This document shows positions 17,454 through 24,975 of a DNA stretch of 64,000 bases, piece after piece; position 1 is the stretch's first letter; each line of letters opens with the position of its first letter. A program made the position numbers and the translations under genes. The notes beneath the pieces were generated by a model that did no database searches, was not told where the DNA came from, and saw only the letters and a program-made list of their open reading frames with translations. The DNA is taken from the NCBI RefSeq assembly GCF_019976755.1, contig NZ_AP023441.1, forward strand, positions 682,001-746,000, written 5' to 3'. The DNA comes from Nostoc sp. MS1 (GTDB taxonomy: Bacteria; Cyanobacteriota; Cyanobacteriia; Cyanobacteriales; Nostocaceae).

Positions 17454-17809
17454 AATTACTCTAGTAGTAGTAAAACGATGAGCTAAATAGTATTTGGCTA
17501 TGCAAGGGTAGCGCAATAGTAAAATTGCGTAATTATTAACATATTTGACTAACAATAATACCCACTACGGACTCTGTTGATGGCAGTTCAACAAAAAATA
17601 TAAAGTAGAGAATTGACTTAAAAGCTATTATCCATCAGGGTTGTAAAATTACTCTATACTTTATCTATCTACTAACTTGCAGATAAGCTTACGTAGGAAC
17701 TTATAAATTTTTGCTTGAAGTGGTAATTATACTTTTTTGTTGCTTATCACTATTTATGTATAAGCATAAATAAACAGTATATTAAACAATATTATGCGTA
17801 ATAGCGTGC
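17454..17809. other. Spacer without recognised features
   Basis: AT-rich sequence of about 356 bp; part may belong to a longer form of the preceding gene. I see no RNA gene or strong hairpin. An AAGCATAAATAAACAG-like stretch near 17762 is unremarkable. Confidence 0.4.
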
Positions 17810-18241
17810 TTATAAATAATTAAAAAATGCTTCCGGTACTAATCTGAGTTCACCGGATTTGAAACGAGCAATATCTATCCACATGGCTCTATGTTTGTGA
17901 TTTTCCGATTCATGAAATACCAAGCTCTGCAATTGATAAAACTTGGGATCAACAAAATCACATTGGTAAAGTTGGATAATTTCATGTCCCTTTCTGCCAT
18001 TAAATATAAACAGGTTTTCTATACAACCTAAATAGCGAATATTCGTTAATTCTGCCTGAATTTCTTCGTAAAATTCTCTTTTTAAGGCTGCTAAACTGGT
18101 TTCGCCAAAATCTATACCACCGCCTAAAGCACGATAAAATGTTGAATGCTTTGCTGGGTCGTATCCTTCAGAAACAAAAATGCGATCGCCATGTTGAATC
18201 AGCCCTAAGACTATTACCCGAATTTCGCCATGTCTATTCAT
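17810..18241 (-). CDS. NUDIX hydrolase
   Basis: 143 residues from the ATG at 18241 (MNRHGEIRVIVLGLIQ); the longer frame overlaps the upstream gene. The Nudix box is GGGIDFGETSLAALKREFYE followed by EIQAEL. The G-x5-E-x7-REUxEE core with its metal-binding glutamates is intact, while the usual Gly after EE is replaced by Gln. Family members hydrolyse nucleoside diphosphates linked to another moiety; the substrate is unknown. It starts 7 bp after the DUF3531 gene stop, so the two are one operon. Confidence 0.88.
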   Translation of the reverse strand: MNRHGEIRVIVLGLIQHGDRIFVSEGYDPAKHSTFYRALGGGIDFGETSLAALKREFYEEIQAELTNIRYLGCIENLFIFNGRKGHEIIQLYQCDFVDPKFYQLQSLVFHESENHKHRAMWIDIARFKSGELRLVPEAFFNYL

Positions 18242-18248
18242 TTTTAAA

Positions 18249-18701
18249 TCAATTATCGTAGATGGAGTAAGAGCTACTGTCACTATCTTCGACAGGCCAA
18301 TCTTCATTTTCGCCGCCAACGTAGAATTGTTCAATAGTGACGTATTCTTGACTAAGCTGAGTCAGAGCGTTGATTAAGATATCTAGTGCGATCGCATCAC
18401 TAGTTCCCAAATCAAACCAACATCGCGCCCATTGTCCTTGATACTCAAACTCACCCATGTTGTGCATCAGCGCCAGTAAGCTTCTGTCATAACCTTGGGA
18501 GTCATAAGTCATGTAATTTAAATCAACCCCAGTCTCCTGTACCTGAAGATTTTCAGCATTAAATGCGCCTAATTTCCCCAGATAAAACCAAGAATTAAAC
18601 ACCTCCTCTATATACTGTCTTTCCCGTTGAGAAGGGATAGTGCTAAATTTTAGCCACATCCACACACTAAATTGGTCAAATTCACGAAACTGGATCTGCA
18701 T
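18249..18701 (-). CDS. DUF3531 family protein
   Basis: 150 residues. The sequence FREFDQFSVWMWLKFSTIPS, then QYIEEVFNSWFYLGKLGAFN and the LQVQETGVDLNYMTYD segment match what I recall of the cyanobacterial/plastid DUF3531 family. No catalytic motif is known. The C-terminus is an acidic Ser/Asp tail (EDSDSSSYSIYDN). It is the first gene of an operon with the NUDIX hydrolase. A soluble cytoplasmic location is likely. Confidence 0.8.
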   Translation of the reverse strand: MQIQFREFDQFSVWMWLKFSTIPSQRERQYIEEVFNSWFYLGKLGAFNAENLQVQETGVDLNYMTYDSQGYDRSLLALMHNMGEFEYQGQWARCWFDLGTSDAIALDILINALTQLSQEYVTIEQFYVGGENEDWPVEDSDSSSYSIYDN

Positions 18702-18796
18702 CTTGATTAATATTCAACTCACTTCAAATAAGCATATCAGGGGAGAAATCAATTCAAAATTCAAAATTAAGAATCTATCTCCTGTTCCTTGCTCAA

Positions 18797-19735
18797 TTAT
18801 CGGGCTGAACCATTGAGGCTATTAACAGCACCATTGCGTTCGCTTTCGATTTGTTGTACTAATTTTTTGGGTAGTTGTGACCTTTTGGTTAAGGCTTTGT
18901 CAAAATTGGCGATCGCATCTTGAAGTAGTTGTTGGCTTTTTTCTCGTCTACCCTGTTCCTTGAGGATTTGGGCTTTAAGATAGTATAATTCTGGGTTTTC
19001 GGGTGCTGCTTTGATGGCTCGATTAACATAATCTAAAGCTTGGGGATACTGTTTTAAATCACGGTAAGCAACAGCAATCCCGCGATTAGTTAAATACTCA
19101 GGCGCAGCATTTGTTTGGAGGCGATTAATTGCCTCATCTGGGTTGGCAAAGGGTAAGCTAACAGATAGCATCAAGTCCATATAACCCCTGAGCAAATTCA
19201 GTTCGGGATCTCTGGGAGAAATGGCTTCTGCTTGATCCAGATGATCATAAACCAACCTTAGCCGACTCAAAGCTTGGGGTGCGCCTCTGAGGGTTCCTTC
19301 ACGGGTAATAATTGCGGCCCCTTCTAAAAAATGCCCTACACCTGTGTATATATTGCCGCGTAATTCGTCAGTTTTGACTAACTTCTGCCCAGCTTCTAAA
19401 GTTCTTCTCCCATAATTATCCAGCCCTGCCAAATCTCCATTAACGTATGCTAAAGATGCTTTCATCGCATATGCTAGAGGTTCATCTGAGGCGCTGGATA
19501 TTGCTTGGCTGAGGTATCGCTCTGCGGTAGGATAATCACCTTGTTGGAACACCGCTTTAAAAGCAGCTTCTGTTTTGTCGTCAATGTTACGTGGATTTTG
19601 ACTACGGAAGGGATCGCCAGCCCATGAAGGATTGATTGCCAAAGTTAAGGCGATCGCTACACCAAAACTTGCCTGAGCTACTCTAGTTAATCGGGATAAT
19701 ATGATTGGATAAGGGGAGGAAAAATTCTTTGTCAT
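18797..19735 (-). CDS. Exported TPR-repeat protein
   Basis: 312 residues with an N-terminal signal peptide (ASFGVAIALTLAINPSWAG), so periplasmic or lumenal. The mature protein has TPR-like helices: a unit around DYPTAERYLSQAISSASDEP, the degenerate AYAMKASLAYVNGDLAG unit, and C-terminal consecutive TPRs NRGIAVAYRDLKQYPQALDY and ELYYLKAQILKEQGRREKSQ. TPRs mediate protein contacts; the partner is unknown. It carries HIP1 sites in frame as typical chromosomal genes here do. The Ala-rich middle includes GVGHFLEGAAIITREGTLRG. Confidence 0.82.
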   Translation of the reverse strand: MTKNFSSPYPIILSRLTRVAQASFGVAIALTLAINPSWAGDPFRSQNPRNIDDKTEAAFKAVFQQGDYPTAERYLSQAISSASDEPLAYAMKASLAYVNGDLAGLDNYGRRTLEAGQKLVKTDELRGNIYTGVGHFLEGAAIITREGTLRGAPQALSRLRLVYDHLDQAEAISPRDPELNLLRGYMDLMLSVSLPFANPDEAINRLQTNAAPEYLTNRGIAVAYRDLKQYPQALDYVNRAIKAAPENPELYYLKAQILKEQGRREKSQQLLQDAIANFDKALTKRSQLPKKLVQQIESERNGAVNSLNGSAR

Positions 19736-20030
19736 GGTCAGCCTCAGAATAATTGCGGTTGAAAAAGTTGTATATGTTACTTAAAATACAAAACAATTTA
19801 GTTATAATTTGCGTAAATTGCCGTTAAAATACCCCTTAAACTTAGACTTTAGTAATAATATCAAGTTCCCAAAATTACTATAGTTATCGTTTTTGGGAAA
19901 TCTGTCACAATGGAACAATCAGGATAATTCTTGCCACGAAATAAAATCTTGCCGAATTTTCCAGTAGTTGTTCTAGTTGTAGTTAATCTTAATTAGTGAG
20001 TTCCTTGCCAACTTTTGGTAATCTTAATAA

Positions 20031-20705
20031 ATGCTCTATCTCCGAAATTTGATTTACCATCCCACAGCTTGCCCAACAGCGATTCTCAAATCCATCAACT
20101 TAGAACTACCTCCGCAAAAACTGGGTTTGATTATCGGCCCAAGTGGTTCTGGTAAAAGTACCTTATTAGAAATTTTATCTGGACTAGCTGAACCTACATC
20201 TGGCGCAGCCTTTTGGCGAGAACAAGAACTCATAGCCGAACAACTTCAACAATTAGCGGGAATAGTATTTCAGTTTCCTGAACGACACTTTTGTGGTGGG
20301 ACGATTTTAGAAGAATTACGTTTAGGACATCCTGAACTGGGTACAGAGCGAGTTAGGCAAGCATTAAGCGAAGTAGGATTAGATCATTTATCTCTGTCTG
20401 CTGCACCTTACGCTTTAAGTGGTGGTCAACAAAGGCGACTAGCCTTAGCAGTACAATTAATTCGCCAACCCAATTTATTATTACTAGATGAACCAACAGC
20501 CGGCTTAGACTGGTCAATGCGTCGGCAGTTAGTAAACTTACTAGCCAAACTCAAACAAGACTGGACACTACTAGTAGTAACACACGATGCCGGTGATTTG
20601 CTGGCGATCGCAGATTATTGTTGGACACTCAACCACGGCGAACTACAATCAGTAGACCCCGCAACGCTAGAGTCTAAGGCAAAGGAACCACAGCCTGCGG
20701 CGTAG
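20031..20705 (+). CDS. ABC transporter ATP-binding protein, ECF/CbiO-like
   Basis: 224 residues with Walker A GPSGSGKST, Q-loop GIVFQFPERHF, signature LSGGQQRRLALAVQL, Walker B LLLLDEPTAGLDW and the H-loop VVTHDAGDL. The Q-loop sequence FQFPE and the GLD D-loop resemble energy-coupling-factor (CbiO/EcfA) ATPases and the related plastid protein ABCI11. No EcfT or S component lies nearby, so partner and substrate are unknown. Plausible roles are metal or vitamin uptake. Confidence 0.87.
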   Translation: MLYLRNLIYHPTACPTAILKSINLELPPQKLGLIIGPSGSGKSTLLEILSGLAEPTSGAAFWREQELIAEQLQQLAGIVFQFPERHFCGGTILEELRLGHPELGTERVRQALSEVGLDHLSLSAAPYALSGGQQRRLALAVQLIRQPNLLLLDEPTAGLDWSMRRQLVNLLAKLKQDWTLLVVTHDAGDLLAIADYCWTLNHGELQSVDPATLESKAKEPQPAA

Positions 20706-20850
20706 GTGGGGAGTGGGGAGTAGGGAGTGGGGAGTGGGGGAAGAAAAGGTAGACAAGGTAGACAAGGGAGTAACCCACCCCTAGCCCCTCCCAGGAGGGG
20801 AACAGGGAGCAGAACTATGGACTGTTGACTATTGACTATGGACTAATGAC
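20706..20850. repeat. STRR block: GGGGAGT heptamers, a GGAGGGG hairpin and TTGACTA heptamers
   Basis: The block starts with GGGGAGT/AGGGAGT heptamers, then holds the CCCCTCC-CA-GGAGGGG hairpin (about 20784-20800) common as a dispersed element, and ends with ATGGACTGTTGACTATTGAC-type heptamers that run into the rsmG start codon. Confidence 0.85.
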
Positions 20851-21583
20851 TAACTTATTGCCAGAAATGGCACAAATTTGGCAGCAAACTCTTAATTGGC
20901 AACCGACTGACTCACAGCAGGCGCAATTTCAGCAGCTTTATGAGTTAATTTTGGCAGGGAATAGCCAGTTAAATTTAACTCGCATTACTGAACCTCAAGA
21001 GTTTTGGGAAAAACATTTGTGGGATTCGCTGCGAGGAATAGCGCCACAGCAACAATTTATCTCCTCTCTCCAAGCGGATGCGTCTGTAATTGATATTGGT
21101 ACAGGTGCGGGGTTTCCTGGTGTTCCTGTGGCAATTATTGCACCTAACTCTACAATTACCTTGGTAGATTCAACGCGCAAGAAGATTAATTTTATCGATA
21201 AAATATTGAGTGAACTGGCTCTTAGTAATGCCAACACTCTTGTTGCTAGAGCAGAAGAAATTGGTCAACAACCACAGCATCGCCAAAAATATGATATTGC
21301 TTTAATTCGTGCAGTTGGTACTGCCTCAGCCTGTGCAGAATATACTTTACCTTTATTAAAGCAAGGCGGTTTGGCTGTAATTTATCGCGGTACTTGGACG
21401 GAAGAAGAAACGACAGCTTTAGAAAATGCAGTCAAGCAGTTGGGTGGAAAAGTTGAATCAATCGAAAACTTCACAACTCCCTTAACTAACAGCATCCGCC
21501 ACTGTCTGTATTTGCGTAAAGTAGGAACCACACCAGCTAGTTTTCCTCGCACTGTTGGTATACCCACTCAAAAGCCACTGTGA
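20846..21583 (+). CDS. rsmG: 16S rRNA (guanine-527-N7)-methyltransferase RsmG (GidB)
   Basis: 245 residues from the ATG at 20846, which itself lies in the end of a heptamer array; the frame can be extended to TTG 20825 but this only translates repeat DNA. The Rossmann SAM-binding motif SVIDIGTGAGFPGVPVAI, then TLVDSTRKKINFI and the ALIRAVGTA segment are diagnostic of RsmG. It methylates G527 of 16S rRNA, and loss gives low-level streptomycin resistance in other bacteria. The C-terminal 15 residues (SFPRTVGIPTQKPL) are the conserved end of cyanobacterial/plastid forms. The gene upstream on the same strand is an ATPase, unrelated in function. Confidence 0.95.
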   Translation: MTNLLPEMAQIWQQTLNWQPTDSQQAQFQQLYELILAGNSQLNLTRITEPQEFWEKHLWDSLRGIAPQQQFISSLQADASVIDIGTGAGFPGVPVAIIAPNSTITLVDSTRKKINFIDKILSELALSNANTLVARAEEIGQQPQHRQKYDIALIRAVGTASACAEYTLPLLKQGGLAVIYRGTWTEEETTALENAVKQLGGKVESIENFTTPLTNSIRHCLYLRKVGTTPASFPRTVGIPTQKPL

Positions 21584-21792
21584 GCTTAAAATGCCCCCAT
21601 TTTAAAAATTGCTAATAAATCTTTTGTACTCATATGCGCTCGCTCTTTTGATGATGGGGTGGATGTAGACAATCGCAAATAAGATTCATAGTTAAATTAT
21701 CTAGAAAATTAACTGCGATCGCCAAGCGTATAATTACAAATTCTCTCATCAAAGCGATGGCGTTCCGCCCAGCGTAGCTGATCGCATGGTTT

Positions 21793-22218
21793 TTAGCTAG
21801 TCACTGCTTGTTTATTTCCATTTCCGTTACTGTCTATACTGGCAACAAATGAGGGTTGCTGTGAACTAGAACTTGGTGACTCGCCTCGGAGTCTCTTGCG
21901 GCGTTGATTTTTGGGAACTCCTCCCGCCATGCCATACTCTACACTGCTTCTACCATATTTAACGCCCACTCCCATCAGCATATGCTCTGTCATATCTCCT
22001 AATTCACGCTCTGTTTCCAGCATTTCCCGGTACAACTTATCCAGGTTAGCAAGAGCGCTGTTGTATGCGTTTTCTTTAGCTTGCATTGTATTAATTAGTT
22101 TTGAGAAGGCAGATAGGGTAAGTCCATTACCTAAATCTAAATTTAGATCAATTGAGTTCATCCCAGATGCACGCCGTACTGCTTTTTTTAATATTGGAGA
22201 GCTTCTTTGTCTACGCAT
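21793..22218 (-). CDS. Hypothetical protein with a conserved central helix region
   Basis: 141 residues from ATG 22218 (GTG 22227 possible). Residues 45-90 form an amphipathic coiled-coil-like helix (LINTMQAKENAYNSALANLD, then YREMLETERELGDMTEHML), followed by GVGVKYGRSSVEYGMAGGVP. The C-terminus is low-complexity Ser/Gln/Asn. I have seen the VKYGxxSVEYxMAGG motif as a recurring one in uncharacterised cyanobacterial proteins, but know no function. No operon partner. Confidence 0.65.
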   Translation of the reverse strand: MRRQRSSPILKKAVRRASGMNSIDLNLDLGNGLTLSAFSKLINTMQAKENAYNSALANLDKLYREMLETERELGDMTEHMLMGVGVKYGRSSVEYGMAGGVPKNQRRKRLRGESPSSSSQQPSFVASIDSNGNGNKQAVTS

Positions 22219-22358
22219 GATACACACTGTGTAAGATATTACGGTTGATATTATTTACTTTAAAAAATCTCCGTATCGATCAGCCTGAGAAGATTTTGGC
22301 AAATCTGCAACAGCTTTTGCTACAAGCGATAGTATTTATAAATACGCGAATTACTGAA

Positions 22359-22560
22359 ATGAGAAGGTAATTTAACTAAATGAATAAACAAACTGCGGTT
22401 TGCTTGCGGAAAACACCAAAATGAGAAAGTATTTTAACTAAATGAATAAACAAACTGCGGTTTGCTTGCGGAAAACACCAAAACGAAAAAGTATTTTAGC
22501 CAAATGAGTTAATAAACTGCGGTTTGCTAACTGAATTTATAGAAATGAGAAAGTAATTAG
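22359..22560. repeat. 62-bp tandem repeat, three full copies plus a partial fourth
   Basis: The motif ATGAG(A)AAGTA begins at 22359, 22421, 22483 and 22545, and the core AACTGCGG begins at 22391, 22453 and 22515, giving an exact 62-bp period. Copies 1 and 2 are almost identical and copy 3 is diverged. Each unit has a small hairpin CAAAC-TGCG-GTTTG. No open reading frame spans it. Confidence 0.92.
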
Positions 22561-22747
22561 ATATCTTGAGAAAGATACAACGATATTTTTACCTATTCTA
22601 TTAAGAAACACCAAAAAATAAATTATCTCAAATTGATGGTTTGCTAGGGTGCGTCAGTATGAATAATATTTGAGTGCATATAGTTTGGCTCAAAAATAAG
22701 AGATGTAAGTGGAAGGACTAAATTAAACCTAACTTGAGATTATCGGG

Positions 22748-22805
22748 TTTCGACTTCGCTCAACCCTCGTCTAGTCAGCTTATCGAGCATTGAGCGGAGT
22801 CGAAA
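22748..22805. repeat. Dispersed inverted repeat (hairpin) near the peptidase 3' end
   Basis: TTTCGACTTCGCTCAA (22748-22763) pairs with TTGAGCGGAGTCGAAA (22790-22805) with one mismatch and a 26-bp loop. It lies 35 bp past the S9 peptidase stop. This sequence looks like a recurrent cyanobacterial intergenic palindrome and may also act in 3'-end formation. Confidence 0.75.
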
Positions 22806-22839
22806 TGCGTCTTATAAATAATTATGTCCATCTACTTAG

Positions 22840-24849
22840 TTAAGGTGTGAGATATTTATCGTACCAAGCTAAATAACGCTCTAGGACATCACGTTGATAA
22901 CTTGGTTTGCTGATACCGTGAGACTGTTCAGGATAAACTACTAATTGAGTATCAATTCCTAGACTTTTGAGTGCTTGATACATCTGTTCAGAGTTATGTA
23001 GGGGTACAGAAAAATCTCTATCACCTCCCATAAATAGTGTTGGTGTAACAATGCGGTCAGCGTGAAGAAAAGGGAAAGAAATTCGTAGCCATACTTCAAG
23101 GTTCTTCCACGGTACACCAAGCTCTTGTTCATAGTCATCAATATACTCATCAGTACCATAGGTTGCTAAAATATTTGATTCACCAGCCCCACTGACTGCG
23201 GCTTGAAAGCGGTTATCTTGAGCAATAGTGTAATTGGTCAACATTGCGCCGTAACTCCAGCCACCAATTCCTAAGCGTGATGGTGCAGCAATTCCAGTAG
23301 TAATGGCATAATCCGCACCAGCAATAATATCTTGAGCGTCTTTGTTTCCCCAGTCTGCATAAATTGCTTTGGAAAAGGCTTCTCCTCTACCTGAACTACC
23401 CCGTGGGTTAACACCCACAACGACATAGCCGTGAGCTGCAAACAGTTGCCAATTAAACATAAACTGGTTTGTAAACTGACCGACAGGCCCACCGTGCAGC
23501 ATTAGCAGTGTTGGGTATTTCTTCCCTGGCTGATAATTAGGTGGCTTGACAAGAAAGCCATGAATTTCTGTACCATCTTTACTTCTAAAGCTGATTTCAT
23601 CTGTAGCTGCTAAATTTAACTGCGCTAGTAACTGATCGTTTTGGTGTGATATTAAACGCAAATTTTTACCCTTAAAGGCAAAGACTGCATTTGGTTGTTG
23701 TGGCGTTGAGGAAAGTAAAGCAATTTTGCCGTCGCGTCCTAAATCAAATTTACTAATCTCTCGTCTTCCTGCAAAGAATCGCTCAATTTTGCCACCAGTT
23801 ACAGGTATTTTTGCTAGATGAACATTGCCATCATCTTCGATTAAAAATAGTATTGATTTACCATCTGTAGTAAAGCGTGGCTTGGCAACATTGCGATCAA
23901 GGTTGGTAGTCAGTAGACGAGGAGTACCACCCTTGGCGGGGATAATTGCAAGATGGTGAATTGCGTACTCAATAAGTTTGGGTGAACCTCCTTGCAAATA
24001 AGCAATTGACTTACCATCTGGACTCCAAACCGGACGACTATCCCAATCAGGAGCGGAGTCAGGGCCAATAAAGGTAGTTAGCTGACGGGCTTTGGCTCCC
24101 GATTGGGCAGCGATTGCATACAGATCCCAATTGTTATTGCGATCGCTCTCTTGACTACGGTTGCTCACAAAAGCAATATTTTTGCTATCAGGTGACCAAG
24201 CAGGTAAATACTCATTAAATGAACCTGGAGTGAGAATATCTGCTTTGCGAGTTGCTAAGTCCAATACATAAAGATGTTCACGACTTTTACCGATAAAACC
24301 CGCACCGTCTTCTAAGAAGTGAAATTGATCAATAACAATCGGTGGTGGGGTTTTCTCCTGAGAAGGTGTTTCTGGATCTGGTTTCTCAGCAATTACCGCT
24401 AGTTGCCGACTGTCAGGAGACCAGACAAAATCAGTAACATCACCAGCAAAGTTTGATATTTTCTCGGCTTCACCACCTGCTAAGTTGAGCAACCAAATTT
24501 GCTGTATTCCCGATTGACGGCTGGAGCGAAAAGCCAGATATTTCCCATCTGGGCTAAACCGAGGATTGTATTCACCATCGTTACTGTTAGTTAACTGTAA
24601 TGTTTGAGAGCCATCCCAAGAAGTCATGTAAATATGGCTATCTCTGGTATCATTTTTCAGATCGGTGTTAGTTACGGTATAAACAATCCAGTCTCCAGAG
24701 GGAGAAAGTTGGGGATCGCTAATTTGGCGAAAGGCAAATTGATCGTCGAGTGTTAACAGGCGTTTTTCTTGGGCTTGAACCTGAATATTAATAGCGCTCA
24801 TCGTTACTAAAACACTGCAAGCCAAAGCAATATTTGTGAGCTTTTTCAT
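22840..24849 (-). CDS. S9-family peptidase (acylaminoacyl/dipeptidyl-peptidase type), exported
   Basis: 669 residues with a signal peptide (ALACSVLVTMSAINIQVQAQ), so periplasmic. The N-terminal half is a TolB/WD40-like beta-propeller with repeated PxxSPDGKxIAY/F motifs (FSPDGKYLAFRSSR, WSPDSKNIAFVSNR, WSPDGKSIAYLQG) that gates substrate access. The C-terminal alpha/beta-hydrolase has the catalytic Ser in GGWSYGAML (about 533), Asp in GGDRDFSVP (about 611) and His in EQSHGI (about 645), all present. It probably cleaves short peptides. It follows mutL by 126 bp on the same strand but is functionally unrelated. Confidence 0.93.
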   Translation of the reverse strand: MKKLTNIALACSVLVTMSAINIQVQAQEKRLLTLDDQFAFRQISDPQLSPSGDWIVYTVTNTDLKNDTRDSHIYMTSWDGSQTLQLTNSNDGEYNPRFSPDGKYLAFRSSRQSGIQQIWLLNLAGGEAEKISNFAGDVTDFVWSPDSRQLAVIAEKPDPETPSQEKTPPPIVIDQFHFLEDGAGFIGKSREHLYVLDLATRKADILTPGSFNEYLPAWSPDSKNIAFVSNRSQESDRNNNWDLYAIAAQSGAKARQLTTFIGPDSAPDWDSRPVWSPDGKSIAYLQGGSPKLIEYAIHHLAIIPAKGGTPRLLTTNLDRNVAKPRFTTDGKSILFLIEDDGNVHLAKIPVTGGKIERFFAGRREISKFDLGRDGKIALLSSTPQQPNAVFAFKGKNLRLISHQNDQLLAQLNLAATDEISFRSKDGTEIHGFLVKPPNYQPGKKYPTLLMLHGGPVGQFTNQFMFNWQLFAAHGYVVVGVNPRGSSGRGEAFSKAIYADWGNKDAQDIIAGADYAITTGIAAPSRLGIGGWSYGAMLTNYTIAQDNRFQAAVSGAGESNILATYGTDEYIDDYEQELGVPWKNLEVWLRISFPFLHADRIVTPTLFMGGDRDFSVPLHNSEQMYQALKSLGIDTQLVVYPEQSHGISKPSYQRDVLERYLAWYDKYLTP

Positions 24850-24975
24850 TATATTTTTGGGACAGATACCTAATTTCTTGTTAATGTCATTACCATATGC
24901 GGGGGCAATGACGTATTTAATAATACATTGCCATGCTCTATTTTTTATGGCTGGAATTTTTAGTATTCTTTTGGC

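Larger units (their letters stand above)
22219..22839. other. Intergenic region with tandem repeat and dispersed hairpin
   Basis: About 620 bp without a gene. It contains the 62-bp tandem repeat (22359-22560) and the long inverted repeat at 22748-22805, listed separately. The remainder is AT-rich. Confidence 0.6.

Noticed and set aside
22359..22560. Possible CRISPR array
   Set aside because: The units are adjacent 62-bp repeats without unique spacers of regular size; no cas genes nearby.
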